From: an uncultured SAR86 cluster bacterium
GTDB taxonomy: Bacteria; Pseudomonadota; Gammaproteobacteria; Magnimaribacterales; TMED112
Length of the DNA stretch: 64,000 bases
NCBI GenBank assembly: GCA_902610995.1
Contig: CACLXU010000003.1
Location: forward strand, 1 to 64,000
Direction of reading: 5' to 3'
Below the pieces are notes generated by a model. That model ran no database searches, had not been told where the DNA came from, and saw only the letters and a program-made list of their open reading frames with translations. This document shows, in pieces, positions 47,856-62,552 of this stretch (position 1 is its first letter; each line of letters opens with the position of its first letter). The position numbers and the translations under genes were made by a program.

Positions 47856-49154
47856 ATGTCTAACAAGGTTTCTACAATAAATATTTTTAATAAAGGTGTT
47901 CAACATCTTGAAAAACAACTCAACCAAACCGAATATAATTCTTGGGTAAAGCCATTACATTTCGAAATCAAAGAAAATAATTTCAACATATATGCACCAA
48001 ACTCCTTTATAGGTGACTTTTTTAGAGAAAAATACCTCCCAGTCATAACAGAGTTTTTAGAAAATCATATTGGACGAAATAAATTTATTCTCAATGTATC
48101 TGTTGAAGATAAAACAAGTGAAAACAAAAATGTTACAGGCTTAAATCCGGGTTATGTGTTTGAAAATTTTGTTGAAGGCAAGTCAAACCAGGTTGCACTG
48201 GCTGCAGCCAAACAAATTGCTGCTCAAGCAGACCTCACCGAATATAATCCAATGTTTTTGTATGGTGGAGTTGGGCTTGGCAAAACACACTTAATGCATG
48301 CTATTGGCAACAAACTTCTCCAGGAAAGGCCAAATGCAAAAATCTGTTATGTACATTCTGAAAGATTTGTAAGCGATATGGTTAAAGCCCTTCAACTTGG
48401 AGCAATTAATGAATTTAAAAAATTCTACAGAAACCTAAATGCGTTGTTGATAGACGATATACAGTTTTTTGCTGGCAAAGAACAATCACAAGAAGAGCTT
48501 TTTCACACCTTCAATAGCCTAATTGAGGGCGGCAACCTTATGATCTTTTCGTGTGATCGATATCCAAAAGAAATTGAAGGTCTTGAGGAGAGATTAAAAT
48601 CTCGTTTTGGTTGGGGCCTGTCTGTTGTTATTGATCCTCCAGCCCTTGAAACTAGAGCAGCAATTCTGTTAAAGAAAGCTGATGCAATGGATCTTGAGCT
48701 TCCAGATGATTGTGCATTCTTTATAGCACAACAGGTTAAATCAAATGTTAGAGAGCTTGAAGGAGCATTGAAAAGGGTTGCTGCAAATGCAAAGTTTGCT
48801 AAAACAAACATTGATATAAATCTAATTAAGGATTCATTAAGAGATGTGTTGGCTATCCAGGCAAAGATGGTGTCTATATCAAATATACAGCGGGTTGTTG
48901 CTGACTATTTCAATATAAAAATGAGCGAACTTCTTTCAAAAAGAAGAAACAGATCTATAACAAGACCAAGGCAAATTGCAATGGCTCTTTCAAAAGAGCT
49001 TACAAATCACAGCCTCCCAGAGATTGGTGAAGCTTTTGGTGGCAGAGATCACACAACTGTTATTCATGCATGTGAAAAAACGAAAGAATTGATACAAACT
49101 AATTTAGAAATCGAAGAAGATTATAAAAAACTCAGAAGAACACTTTCAGCATAA
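47856..49154 (+). CDS. dnaA: Chromosomal replication initiator DnaA, 432 aa
   Basis: Domain I (about residues 1-85), a very short linker, and an AAA+ core with Walker [17 protein letters not shown] and Walker B LLIDDIQF. Domain IV carries the signature [38 protein letters not shown] start at ATG 47856 rather than TTG 47835. A TATTAT hexamer lies 12 nt upstream. It starts dnaA-dnaN-recF-gyrB. Confidence 0.97.
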   Translation: MSNKVSTINIFNKGVQHLEKQLNQTEYNSWVKPLHFEIKENNFNIYAPNSFIGDFFREKYLPVITEFLENHIGRNKFILNVSVEDKTSENKNVTGLNPGYVFENFVEGKSNQVALAAAKQIAAQADLTEYNPMFLYGGVGLGKTHLMHAIGNKLLQERPNAKICYVHSERFVSDMVKALQLGAINEFKKFYRNLNALLIDDIQFFAGKEQSQEELFHTFNSLIEGGNLMIFSCDRYPKEIEGLEERLKSRFGWGLSVVIDPPALETRAAILLKKADAMDLELPDDCAFFIAQQVKSNVRELEGALKRVAANAKFAKTNIDINLIKDSLRDVLAIQAKMVSISNIQRVVADYFNIKMSELLSKRRNRSITRPRQIAMALSKELTNHSLPEIGEAFGGRDHTTVIHACEKTKELIQTNLEIEEDYKKLRRTLSA

Positions 49155-49156
49155 TT

Positions 49157-50250
49157 ATGAGGTTTTCAGTTCAAAAAGAAGACATAATTCATCAACTTCA
49201 ATCTTTGGCAGCAGTTGCAGACAAAAAACAAACTCTACCAATATTAAGTAATGTTTACATAAGGTGCGAAGATAATGAGCTTGTGCTCAAAAGCACTGAT
49301 TTAGAGGTTGAGCTTGAATTTAAATGTGCAGCGACCATCCAGCAAGATGGAGAAACAACAATTCCGGCCAAAAAAGTTGCTGATATTGTAAGAGAACTAC
49401 CTGACGGCCAAATTAATTTTGAATTAAATGATGACTCTAGCAAAATGCAAGTACAATCTTCAACAGGAAAATATAATCTTGCTACACAAGAAGCAGGAGA
49501 CTTTCCTGACTTTGATACTGTTCCATCAGACAACACATTTAATATAAATTCAGATAATCTAATTTCACTTATACAAAAAACATCTTTTGCTATGGCCAAT
49601 CAAGACTGGAGACATTACCTAAATGGCTGCTTAATTCAAAAAAATATGAATGAATTAAATATGGTTGCAACTGATGCACACAGACTAGCAGTTTATAAAT
49701 TAGAACAAGTTGATGAAGGAGATTTCTCTGGAATTATTCCGAGAAAAACAATAATTGAATTAACAAAAATTCTTCCCAAAAGTGATGAGCAAATACAGTT
49801 CTACATTAATGCAAATAATATAGTATTTATGTATAAAAATTTTACATTTAAATCTAAACTTGTAGATGGAAACTACCCAGACTACACAAAAGTCATACCG
49901 TCTGGAAATGGCCTTGAAATCAGCCTTGACAGAAAAAGTTTAATTGAAACATTGTCAAGAGTATCAGTGCTTTCTAGTGAAAAGTTTAAAGGTGTGAAAC
50001 TAAAAACCAATGAGGGAAAATTGGAGGTATCTGCTCATAATCCTGACCAAGAATCAGCAGAAGAATTATTAGAATTAGATTCATCATCTGATGGTTTTGA
50101 TGTTGCTTTTAACGTAAATTATCTTAGAGAAGTTTTGTCTACAATTGAGGATGAAAAGATTAAATTAATTAGTTTTGGGACTGATAAAAGTGCTCTTATT
50201 GAAAGTTCTGACGAGAAACAAACATTGGTTTTGATGCCTTTGTTACTTTA

Positions 50251-50251
<1 letters not shown>
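49157..50251 (+). CDS. dnaN: DNA polymerase III sliding clamp (beta), 364 aa
   Basis: A three-domain processivity clamp of normal length. MRFSVQKEDIIHQLQSLAAVADKKQTLPILSNVYI at the N-terminus and LVLMPLLL at the C-terminus correspond to the conserved ends. It lies 2 bp after dnaA and overlaps recF by one base. Confidence 0.98.
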
Positions 50252-54582
<4,331 letters not shown>

Positions 54583-54629
54583 AATATATTCCTTAAATAT
54601 CTAATAAAAGCTATTCTATAACTTTAAGA

Positions 54630-55442
54630 ATGTTTCTCATACTCTTCAAATTAATTTCGATTCTGCCAATACCTGTTTTAAATCTATTCTCAAAATTACT
54701 TTCATTTTTATTTAATACACTAAATCTTGAGCAAAAGAGATCTACAATAAAGAATCTTAAGCACACAAATATGCTTAGTGCTGTCTCGATAAATGACAGC
54801 ATACAGCTTACGAGTGAGACATTTTTAGAGTATCCCTATCTTTGGGGGCACCCAGACAACTATAAAAAACTGCTTGAGGTTCCAGAAAAAAAAATATTCG
54901 CAGACTCCTCTAATCCGAAGTTAATCTTCACTCTTCATATGGGTTGTGTTGATGTAATGTTATTTTATGTTTCTGATATCCTAAAAAACCTTAACATTAT
55001 TTTTACTGCAACAAAAAATAAGGATTTAGATAACTTTGTTAAAGAAATTAGAGAGAGCAGGGGGGCCTCACTTCATACTGCGAATCCAACAGGTATGGCC
55101 AAATTTTTCAAAAATTTTTTGAGGGGAGAAAATACAATTATTGCTACTGATTTGGTTCCGCACAGTACGGGCAAATATTCAAAATTTTTTGGCCAAGAAT
55201 GTTACTCATTAGATATAATCGAAAAACTTTCAAATAAAAAAACTCATGATTTATACTTTGTTTATCTAACACCCGGTACAACAAAAAAATATAAATTAAA
55301 TATTGAATATATTGCAAACCCAATAAATACAGATGAAATGAATAAGTGTTTTGAAAGAGCAATTCTTCAGAATCCAGAAATGTATGGTTGGGAATACAAA
55401 AAATTTAAGAAACTATCTGGAAAACCCAGGGCTATATATTAA
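54630..55442 (+). CDS. LpxL/HtrB-like lysophospholipid acyltransferase, 270 aa
   Basis: An N-terminal hydrophobic anchor (about residues 1-30) precedes an acyltransferase fold with an HX4D-type catalytic motif (HMGCVD, about residue 98). The closing NPEMYGWEYKKFKK corresponds to the end of lipid A late acyltransferases. It probably acts on lipid A or ornithine/phospholipid precursors; sequence conservation is low. It is divergent from glyS and shares a TTAA stop with trkH. Confidence 0.75.
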   Translation: MFLILFKLISILPIPVLNLFSKLLSFLFNTLNLEQKRSTIKNLKHTNMLSAVSINDSIQLTSETFLEYPYLWGHPDNYKKLLEVPEKKIFADSSNPKLIFTLHMGCVDVMLFYVSDILKNLNIIFTATKNKDLDNFVKEIRESRGASLHTANPTGMAKFFKNFLRGENTIIATDLVPHSTGKYSKFFGQECYSLDIIEKLSNKKTHDLYFVYLTPGTTKKYKLNIEYIANPINTDEMNKCFERAILQNPEMYGWEYKKFKKLSGKPRAIY

Positions 55443-56875
55443 TTTTTCCAAAATGATGGAAAAAACAAGATCAGCACTCCAAAGAGCTCCAGCCTTCCAA
55501 CTATCATCGCAAATGCAAGAGTACACTTCCCCAAATCCGTAAGAGAAGAATAATTTTCAGAAAAAACCCCCAAACCAGGGCCTAAATTATTTATTGCTGC
55601 TGTTGTCGCAGAGAATGCAGAATAAAAATCAATGTCTTGAAAAATCAAAATAAATAAAAACAATAAAAAGAAAGCAATATAAAATGCTATGAAAGCAAAA
55701 ACTGATTCTATCTGACTACTCTCAATTTTAACCCCATTTATCTTAGAGGTGCTTACAGCGTTTGGATGCATCAATTTAGTTATACTGTCAACAGCAACCC
55801 TCAGCAAAATCAGAATTCTCCATGCTTTCATGCCTCCCCCCACCGATCCAGAGCAAGCACCAATAAAGGCAACAATAAAAATAAAAAATGGCACTGCTTG
55901 ACCAAAACCATCAAGAGGAATCAGAGTAAAACCTGAAGTTGTAACAATCGAAATAGTTTGGAAAAGACCATAACGTAGTGCATCAGACAATACAAACTCT
56001 TCTTTTAGAAGCAACAAGAGAATAGAAACAACTATGGCAGAGATAAGAATAATTAAGAAGAATATAAATTCGTCATTTTTTAGATAGCTTGTAAATCTAA
56101 ACTTAGTTACTGCTAGAAAATGAAGTCCGAAGTTGGTTGAAGATATAATCATAAAACCAATAGCCACTAGCTCAATACCTGTGTTTTGAAAATGACCAAA
56201 ATTTTGATCATAAGTTGAGAATCCTCCTATAGAGACTGTACTAAAACTATGTGCAAATGCATCAAATAGCGACATACCAGCAAACCAGTAAGCGCTCACA
56301 CACAGGAAAGTGATTATCAAATAAAACATCAAAAGTGATCTTGCTGTCTCTCTTAAACGTGGTGAGAAACTTTTTTCTGCAAAACCAGATGTTTCAGCTT
56401 GCAAAACCTTAACTCCTCCAGAAACCGCAGGGATTATTGCCAATACAACAATTACTAAACCAACACCCCCTGCCCATTGAAGCAATTGTCTGTACATCAA
56501 CAAATAATTTGGCAACTCAGATAAACTTGATATTGAAGTAGAACCAGTTGTTGTAAGTCCTGATACTGCTTCAAAAAATGAATCAACATAACTCATTCCA
56601 AATGAGTAAAAAGGCAAAGCTGCTATCAAAGAAACTAAAACCCAACTAACAAATGTAATTAGAAAACCATCTCTTGGCGTGTAAATAAATTTCTGTTTTC
56701 TGAGAGTAAACCTTATTACAAGTGAGTAAAAAATACTTAAAAGCAGAATTATTAACAGACCATTGTCTGCAATATTGTCAAAATAACTAATCATATAAGA
56801 GGGCAGAACAACCAACATAGAGAAAAATAGAAAAATAGGCCCTAAAAACCTAAGTACTTTTAGGAGTGTTGTCAT
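55439..56875 (-). CDS. trkH: Trk potassium uptake protein TrkH, 478 aa
   Basis: A K+ channel-like subunit with four M1-P-M2 repeats. The first selectivity loop reads SGLTTTGSTSI, the second VSIGGFSTYD, the third VTTSGFTLIP and the fourth AAINNLGPGLG. It is coupled to trkA (ATGA). Confidence 0.95.
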   Translation of the reverse strand: MTTLLKVLRFLGPIFLFFSMLVVLPSYMISYFDNIADNGLLIILLLSIFYSLVIRFTLRKQKFIYTPRDGFLITFVSWVLVSLIAALPFYSFGMSYVDSFFEAVSGLTTTGSTSISSLSELPNYLLMYRQLLQWAGGVGLVIVVLAIIPAVSGGVKVLQAETSGFAEKSFSPRLRETARSLLMFYLIITFLCVSAYWFAGMSLFDAFAHSFSTVSIGGFSTYDQNFGHFQNTGIELVAIGFMIISSTNFGLHFLAVTKFRFTSYLKNDEFIFFLIILISAIVVSILLLLLKEEFVLSDALRYGLFQTISIVTTSGFTLIPLDGFGQAVPFFIFIVAFIGACSGSVGGGMKAWRILILLRVAVDSITKLMHPNAVSTSKINGVKIESSQIESVFAFIAFYIAFFLLFLFILIFQDIDFYSAFSATTAAINNLGPGLGVFSENYSSLTDLGKCTLAFAMIVGRLELFGVLILFFPSFWKN

Positions 56876-58212
56876 TTGTACTTATTATAGAACGAATCAA
56901 ATGCAGATTTATCTTTATAAAATATTAAAAGATGGTCTCCCTCTTTTATTTCTGTGACACCATGAGCCATCAAAACCTTATCTTCTCTACAAATAGCAGG
57001 GATATTCATGGATCCGTTTAAACCTAAATCAACAATCCTCTTTCCAATTATTTTTTTTATCGAGTCATCAACATTCATTTCAATAACTTCTGCAGCTCCT
57101 TTCTTCACTTTGTGAGCATTAAATACCAGCCCTTTCCTGATGTATTTTAAAATATGTGAAACTGTTATTTGAACTGGAGATATAATTATATCCAAATCGT
57201 TTCGATCCATTAGGTCAAAATAAGCTTCTTTATTAATAATGGTTATTGTTTTCTTTGCTCCAAGCTTTTTAGCCATAAGAGAACATATAACATTAGTTTC
57301 GTCATCCTGAGTAACTGCAATAAAAACATCGCAATCGTTTATCCCTTCGCTGGACAAAAATTCTTTATCAGCTGCGTCTGCATTAAGAATCAATATATTG
57401 TCTAATTCTTCAGCAGCTTCTTCACATTGCTCTTGATCCTTTTCTATAACCTTTACATTAAAATCTTCATAAATTTTAGTTGCTAATGATTTACCAATAT
57501 TTCCACAACCAGCAATATCAATATTTTTATACTTCTCTTCTAGTTTTTGTAATTCTCTTGTGACTTGTTCGATGTGTTTTTCGTCAGCTACGAAATAAAC
57601 CTCATCATCCTTCTGAATAATAGTTTCTCCGTTTGGAATAATTAGCTCTTCATCTCTATAAATAGCAGGAATTCTTGTTTCGTAATCGGGCAAATGATCT
57701 CTAAGTTCTCTAATTTGTTTGCCAACCAACAAACCAGACTCTTTGGCATATACACTCACCAACTTCAATCTATTATCAACAAAGTCCAAAATTTCTAGAG
57801 ATCCAGGGTGGTGAAGTAATTCTTTTATTTCCTCCGTAATCAAATTCTCTGGATTAATAAAATAATCAACACCACTTGCAATATCTTGGGATATCTTTTC
57901 ATAATCTGATCCAATCAACCTACAAACAACTTTGCCAACATTAAATTTTGATTTAGCAACTATTGAAGCTAAAAGATTTACTTCCTCTGAGTCTGTCAGA
58001 CACAAAAGCAATGTATCGTCGTCAAGATTTGCTTTTTTTAATGTTGATGGAGAAGAAGCATTACCATTTATTGTCAAGATGCCTTCTTTAGAACTTAAAG
58101 AATCAAGATTTTCTTGATTGTTATCAATAACAATCACATCATTTTCTTCAGTAGATAGCTCATTGGCTACACTGCCACCAATCGAACCGCCACCAAGAAT
58201 AACTATTTTCAA
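56872..58212 (-). CDS. trkA: Trk system NAD-binding regulator TrkA, 446 aa
   Basis: Two RCK repeats: GGGSIGGSVANEL at the N-terminus and AGCGNIGKSLATKIY near residue 233, each followed by a TrkA-C domain. It gates TrkH in response to nucleotides. It overlaps fmt by 4 bp. rsmB, which sits between fmt and trkA in E. coli and many relatives, is absent. Confidence 0.96.
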   Translation of the reverse strand: MKIVILGGGSIGGSVANELSTEENDVIVIDNNQENLDSLSSKEGILTINGNASSPSTLKKANLDDDTLLLCLTDSEEVNLLASIVAKSKFNVGKVVCRLIGSDYEKISQDIASGVDYFINPENLITEEIKELLHHPGSLEILDFVDNRLKLVSVYAKESGLLVGKQIRELRDHLPDYETRIPAIYRDEELIIPNGETIIQKDDEVYFVADEKHIEQVTRELQKLEEKYKNIDIAGCGNIGKSLATKIYEDFNVKVIEKDQEQCEEAAEELDNILILNADAADKEFLSSEGINDCDVFIAVTQDDETNVICSLMAKKLGAKKTITIINKEAYFDLMDRNDLDIIISPVQITVSHILKYIRKGLVFNAHKVKKGAAEVIEMNVDDSIKKIIGKRIVDLGLNGSMNIPAICREDKVLMAHGVTEIKEGDHLLIFYKDKSAFDSFYNKYK

Positions 58213-59150
58213 TTCAAACTATCCCCTACAGAAATTATATCCCTTTTTGAATTAAAGAAATCTTTAGCGCTAATTATTTTCTTCCCAGGAAATTGTAAAT
58301 CAGTTATTAATATGCAGCCATTATTGCAAAAAACGCCTATAGAGTCTTTATTAACATGCGCTATTGTCCCAGCATGGCCTCTTTTGTTAGGGTCTATTAG
58401 CATGTCATGGATTTTTATTTTTTGGTTTTGAAATATAAAAAAAGTTTGTGGCCAATTCTTAAAAGCTTTAAATTTTCTATGGATATCCTGATAATTATTT
58501 TTCCAATTTACTTCGCCTTCTTCTTTAGTGATTTTATTTGCAGTTGAAGCAAGGGCATGGTTTTGTTCTTTAGGTTTAAGGCTTTCAAAAACTATCTTTT
58601 TGATTACCGAATTCAGATTTTCTAGGGACAGATTAATTAATTTCTTCTCTACCTCGTAAAAATCAAGGTCTTTAATTGTAGCTTTGCTTTGAAAATATAG
58701 GGGCCCAGCATCCATTTGTTCATTTAATTTCATAAAACTTACACCAGATTCATAATCCCCCTTCTCAATGCACCTTTGGATAGGGGAGGCGCCCCTGTAG
58801 AGTGGCAAAAGTGAAAAGTGAACATTTAAACAACCGAACTTTGGATAATCTAAGATCCATTTAGGCAAAATTTGACCGTAAGCCACAACTACCAGTAAAT
58901 CAATTTCATATTTCATCACCTCATCTACAAACTTTTTTTGTTTTAGATTGCTAGGTGTAAAAGTTTTAACACTTAGAGATTGATCTTGAAGAGAATAATT
59001 GCTTTTAAGCATTCCTCTTCCTGACTTTGATACTGGTTGAGTCAAAATATACTGAATATCAAACTCCTTATCTTGAGCCAATTCTTGATAATGATAAAAA
59101 GCTAATTCCGGTGTCCCGGCAAAACCAATTTTAATTTTTGGGGCTGTCAT
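58209..59150 (-). CDS. fmt: Methionyl-tRNA formyltransferase, 313 aa
   Basis: It formylates initiator Met-tRNA. GFAGTPELAFYHYQ at the N-terminus, and the folate site NVHFSLLPLYRGASPIQRCI with catalytic Asn/His and the following DAGPLYFQ. The C-terminal OB-like domain is present. It overlaps def by 20 bp. Confidence 0.97.
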   Translation of the reverse strand: MTAPKIKIGFAGTPELAFYHYQELAQDKEFDIQYILTQPVSKSGRGMLKSNYSLQDQSLSVKTFTPSNLKQKKFVDEVMKYEIDLLVVVAYGQILPKWILDYPKFGCLNVHFSLLPLYRGASPIQRCIEKGDYESGVSFMKLNEQMDAGPLYFQSKATIKDLDFYEVEKKLINLSLENLNSVIKKIVFESLKPKEQNHALASTANKITKEEGEVNWKNNYQDIHRKFKAFKNWPQTFFIFQNQKIKIHDMLIDPNKRGHAGTIAHVNKDSIGVFCNNGCILITDLQFPGKKIISAKDFFNSKRDIISVGDSLN

Positions 59151-59643
59151 CCTTTTTTCTTTGAAGCTTGCTCTTAATTCTGTCTCTTTTCAAAGGAGAT
59201 AGATAGTCAACCATAAGCTTGCCCTCTAGATGATCAATTTCATGTTGAACGCACACACTTAAGACACCCTCGGCAATCTCAACATGTTGTTTGCCTTCAA
59301 GGTCTTGGAATGTAAGCTCTATTTTTTTAGGTCTGTAAATATCCTCAAAAAAAGAGGGAACTGATAAGCAACCTTCTTTAAAATGTTCAATAGTATCGTC
59401 CAAAACCTTAAAGGTTGGGTTTACTAAAAAATATGGATCATTTTGTTCATCAGAAACATCAATAACGATAAGTCTTTTATGGAAATCAACTTGTGTTGCT
59501 GCTAAACCTATTCCATTTGATTCATACATCGTAAAAAGCATATCTTCTGCAAAATTTTTTAAATTTTCATCAAAAACTGTGATTGGTGAAGCTTTTTTTC
59601 TTAACCTTGGGTCAGGAAATGTTAGTATGTTTAGCTTATTCAT
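59131..59643 (-). CDS. def: Peptide deformylase, 170 aa
   Basis: It removes the N-formyl group from nascent proteins. Motifs: GIGLAATQV, EGCLSVP with a metal Cys, and QHEIDHLEG (HExxH). It is coupled with fmt. The start is ATG 59643; a TATAAT (minus strand 59650-59655) ends 6 nt upstream, suggesting a leaderless message. Confidence 0.97.
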   Translation of the reverse strand: MNKLNILTFPDPRLRKKASPITVFDENLKNFAEDMLFTMYESNGIGLAATQVDFHKRLIVIDVSDEQNDPYFLVNPTFKVLDDTIEHFKEGCLSVPSFFEDIYRPKKIELTFQDLEGKQHVEIAEGVLSVCVQHEIDHLEGKLMVDYLSPLKRDRIKSKLQRKKDDSPKN

Positions 59644-59648
59644 TATTT

Positions 59649-59658
59649 AATTATAATT
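59649..59658. promoter_or_regulatory. Symmetric bidirectional -10 for def and purE
   Basis: AATTATAATT is a perfect palindrome that reads TATAAT on both strands. It lies in the 23-bp gap between divergent ATGs, 6 nt from def and 9 nt from purE. Confidence 0.55.
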
Positions 59659-59666
59659 TTATATAT

Positions 59667-60164
59667 ATGGACAAAATAGATGTTGCAGTAATTTTAGGGT
59701 CTGATTCTGACCTAGAGCTTGGAAAAGCAGCAATTGAATCGTTGAAATCATTCGGATTAGCATGTGAGTTAAAAGTAATTTCTGCTCACAGATCTCCAGA
59801 TGTCTTGGTTGAGTTTTTAAAAACCTCACAAGCTAGTGGCTGTAGAGCCTATATAGCAATAGCTGGTATGGCAGCCCATCTTGCAGGAGCTGTAGCTGCT
59901 CATTCAACAAAACCAGTCTTGGGTGTTCCTTCAGACAACAGCTCTTTAAATGGGCTTGATGCAATACTTTCGACACTCCAGATGCCAGCTGGTGTTCCAG
60001 TTGCAACTTTTGCTGCAGGCAAAGCAGGAGCTACAAATGCAGGAATATTTGCCGCTCAAATGATTGCAACAACAGATGAAAGTCTTGCTCAGAAGATGAG
60101 TAGTTTTAAAGCAGATTTAAGAGAAAAAACAATTCTCAAAGATAAAAACCTTGATAGAAGTTAA
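59667..60164 (+). CDS. purE: N5-carboxyaminoimidazole ribonucleotide mutase PurE, 165 aa
   Basis: De novo purine enzyme converting N5-CAIR to CAIR. GSDSDLELGKAA and SAHRSPD are the class I PurE motifs. The start is ATG 59667; a longer frame from 59583 would run through def. purK is not adjacent. It overlaps tsaC by 14 bp. Confidence 0.96.
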   Translation: MDKIDVAVILGSDSDLELGKAAIESLKSFGLACELKVISAHRSPDVLVEFLKTSQASGCRAYIAIAGMAAHLAGAVAAHSTKPVLGVPSDNSSLNGLDAILSTLQMPAGVPVATFAAGKAGATNAGIFAAQMIATTDESLAQKMSSFKADLREKTILKDKNLDRS

Positions 60165-60669
60165 GAGTCCTTCTACTGCTGCTGGATGGATAAAACATGA
60201 AAAAATTATTGCCTATCCAACTGAGGGAGTTTGGGGATTAGGAAGTTTAAACAAAAAGCATTTAATCGAAGAACTTAACAAGATCAAAGGCAGAGATAAA
60301 GAAAAAAAATATATCCTCCTTTTCCAGAGCATCGAACATGCATTTAATAGGCTCGAAATTAACCACAAGTTCAAAGACAAAATTAATAAGCTTTCAAAAT
60401 CTTTCACAACAATTATCGTTCCAACACACGATGAAACTGTGGCTATTAGAATCCCAAAATATAAAGTGCTCATAGATCTTCTCGATAATGTTGGTAGTGA
60501 AATCATTTCAACTTCAGCAAATATTTCAGGTCAACCTGCCTGTAAAAATACTTCTGAAGTAAAAAAGGTTTTTTCGAATAAAATTTTTGGTATATTAGCT
60601 CTTCCGTTAGGTGGTGAAAAAGGTCCCTCAAGAATTTTTGATGTAAAAAATAATAGTTATGTTAGATAA
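60151..60669 (+). CDS. tsaC: Threonylcarbamoyl-AMP synthase TsaC (YrdC), 172 aa
   Basis: First step of t6A37 tRNA modification. AYPTEGVWGLG (KxR-type ATP pocket region), KGRDKEKKYILL, and STSANISGQPA are conserved. It is the short TsaC form without a Sua5 domain. TTG 60151 is the start, inside purE; hemF starts inside its end. In E. coli tsaC is also close to aroE. Confidence 0.93.
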   Translation: MIEVKSPSTAAGWIKHEKIIAYPTEGVWGLGSLNKKHLIEELNKIKGRDKEKKYILLFQSIEHAFNRLEINHKFKDKINKLSKSFTTIIVPTHDETVAIRIPKYKVLIDLLDNVGSEIISTSANISGQPACKNTSEVKKVFSNKIFGILALPLGGEKGPSRIFDVKNNSYVR

Positions 60670-61549
60670 AAATAATAAGGCTGCACGAAGGTTTAAAGCT
60701 TTACATAAATCCGTGATGGATAAATTTTTGCAATTTGAGACATCATTAAAACCTATCCATGATAAATGGGAAAAACCTGAACTGGGCGAGGGATATTCTG
60801 TAGTCATAGATGGGGGTGAGTTTTTTGATAAAGCTGGCATAAATTTTTCCCAAATATCAGGTGAATCATTGCCAAGATCCTCAGTTGGCTCAGAGAACTT
60901 CCAAGAGGCACCATATTTTGCAACTGGAGTATCAGTGGTTTTTCACCCTAAAAACCCCAATATCCCAACTTCACACCTTAATGTAAGGTACTTCTGCACT
61001 TTTAAAGATGGAGATGTTCTTGAAGAGTGGTTTGGGGGCGGATTCGATTTAACACCATATATTCTATTTGAAGAGGATTGCTCTCTTTGGCATAAAAATG
61101 CAAAAAAAGCATCCAGTCATAACTATGAAGAATGGAAAAAAAATTGTGATGATTATTTTTATCTAAAGCATAGAGATGAGCACCGAGGGATAGGGGGTGT
61201 TTTTTATGAAAAACAAAAATACGAAGATATTGGTGAGGGCTTAAACTTATCAGAAAAAATTGTGAATGCATTCATCAATTCATATCTAGAAATTATTTCC
61301 AAGAGAAAGGACTTTAAATTTTCTGAAAGACAGAAAGAGTTTCAAAGATTTAGGAGAGGCAGATATGTTGAATTTAATCTAATTTATGATCGAGGAACGC
61401 TTTTTGGTCTTCAGTCTGGAGGAAGAATTGAATCTATACTGATGTCTCTTCCAAATGAAGTTTCTTGGAGATATAAGTTTGATGAGCAATTAACAGATGA
61501 AGAGAAAGAGCTCTATATGGCCATCAAGAAATCAAAAAAATGGGCATGA
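60659..61549 (+). CDS. hemF: Oxygen-dependent coproporphyrinogen III oxidase HemF, 296 aa
   Basis: It converts coproporphyrinogen III to protoporphyrinogen IX. GGGFDLTPYILFEEDC, HRDEHRGIGGVFY and RRGRYVEFNLIYDRGTLFGLQSGGR are the family signatures. It overlaps tsaC by 11 bp, and aroE at ATGA. The haem product fits the downstream cytochrome oxidase genes. Confidence 0.97.
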   Translation: MLDKNNKAARRFKALHKSVMDKFLQFETSLKPIHDKWEKPELGEGYSVVIDGGEFFDKAGINFSQISGESLPRSSVGSENFQEAPYFATGVSVVFHPKNPNIPTSHLNVRYFCTFKDGDVLEEWFGGGFDLTPYILFEEDCSLWHKNAKKASSHNYEEWKKNCDDYFYLKHRDEHRGIGGVFYEKQKYEDIGEGLNLSEKIVNAFINSYLEIISKRKDFKFSERQKEFQRFRRGRYVEFNLIYDRGTLFGLQSGGRIESILMSLPNEVSWRYKFDEQLTDEEKELYMAIKKSKKWA

Positions 61550-62337
61550 AATATAAGCTTGGAATTGTTGGCAAAGATATTGCTTATTCCCTTTCCCCCT
61601 ACATACATTCATCATTTGGCAAAGAAGCTGATATTCAGCTAACCTATGATATTTTTGATTTAGATGCTGGCCCCTTAGAGTTCATTGAAAAATTTTTTGA
61701 AGAAGGCGGCACAGGGCTAAATATTACAAAACCTTTCAAGGAAATAGTAGCTGAAAGGTACTCCTCTTTAGGGGATGTTTCTATTAATACGCTTAGTCTT
61801 GAAACTAAAGCTGATCTAAACAATAACACTGTTATCAAAGGCACCTCAACTGATGGAGCAGGCCTTCTTGAAGACTTAATTTCAAGAGGCATAAATGTGA
61901 AAAACAAAGATGTTTTACTTCTTGGATTGGGTGGTGCTGGTTATGCAATTGCAAATTTTCTATCCCATATATGTTCTTTACATGTTTGGAATAGAAGCAA
62001 AAACAAATATAACCGACTGGATCCCTCTCAGAATTTAAAAATATTTGAAGAAAATAAAACTAGCTATGATTTAGTAATTAGTTGCGTTTCATCTTTAGAC
62101 GAGGCTTATTTAGAATTGATTTCAGATATTAAATTTAATGCAGAAGCACATTTTGTAGATATTAATTATAGAAATTTAAGCAATGAAAGGCTGTACGCTT
62201 TAGCTAAGACCAAAAATATTAACTTTCTTGATGGTCGGGGGATGCTTGTAGAGCAGGCTGCACTGTCTTTTAAGGAGTGGTTTGGAATTATTCCAACCAA
62301 AGAAATCAAAAATAAGATTAAAAATGAAAGGTTATAA
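61546..62337 (+). CDS. aroE: Shikimate dehydrogenase AroE, 263 aa
   Basis: NADPH-dependent reduction of 3-dehydroshikimate. YSLSPYIHSSF, NITKPFKE with the catalytic Lys, TDGAG, and the NADP fold LLGLGGAGYAIANFL. ATG 61546 overlaps the hemF stop as ATGA; an ATG two codons upstream is the alternative. It overlaps the zinc-ribbon gene by 14 bp. Confidence 0.94.
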   Translation: MKYKLGIVGKDIAYSLSPYIHSSFGKEADIQLTYDIFDLDAGPLEFIEKFFEEGGTGLNITKPFKEIVAERYSSLGDVSINTLSLETKADLNNNTVIKGTSTDGAGLLEDLISRGINVKNKDVLLLGLGGAGYAIANFLSHICSLHVWNRSKNKYNRLDPSQNLKIFEENKTSYDLVISCVSSLDEAYLELISDIKFNAEAHFVDINYRNLSNERLYALAKTKNINFLDGRGMLVEQAALSFKEWFGIIPTKEIKNKIKNERL

Positions 62338-62488
62338 ATTTATTGCTGGAGCTGTGTGTCCAAGCTGTGGAGATATAGACTCAATTGTTTTAAAAAACGA
62401 CGACTCAATAGTTAAATGTATTTCCTGTAATTATTTTGAAAAGAAAGACAATAACGGCGAAGAATCAATTAGAATAATAAACGATTAA
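62324..62488 (+). CDS. YheV-like zinc-ribbon protein, about 54 aa
   Basis: A small protein with two CxxC pairs: FIAGAVCPSCGDIDSI and KCISCNYFE. The RFIAGAVCP-type start identifies the YheV/TIGR02443 family of putative metal-binding proteins of unknown role. I start at ATG 62324 (MKGYKFIAG), within the aroE end; an in-frame ATG at 62282 would overlap aroE by 56 bp. Confidence 0.85.
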   Translation: MKGYKFIAGAVCPSCGDIDSIVLKNDDSIVKCISCNYFEKKDNNGEESIRIIND

Positions 62489-62552
62489 ATCTATAACTAT
62501 TGATGGTATTTATTACTCGACATTAGCAATATTTATAGTACTATATGCGTAC

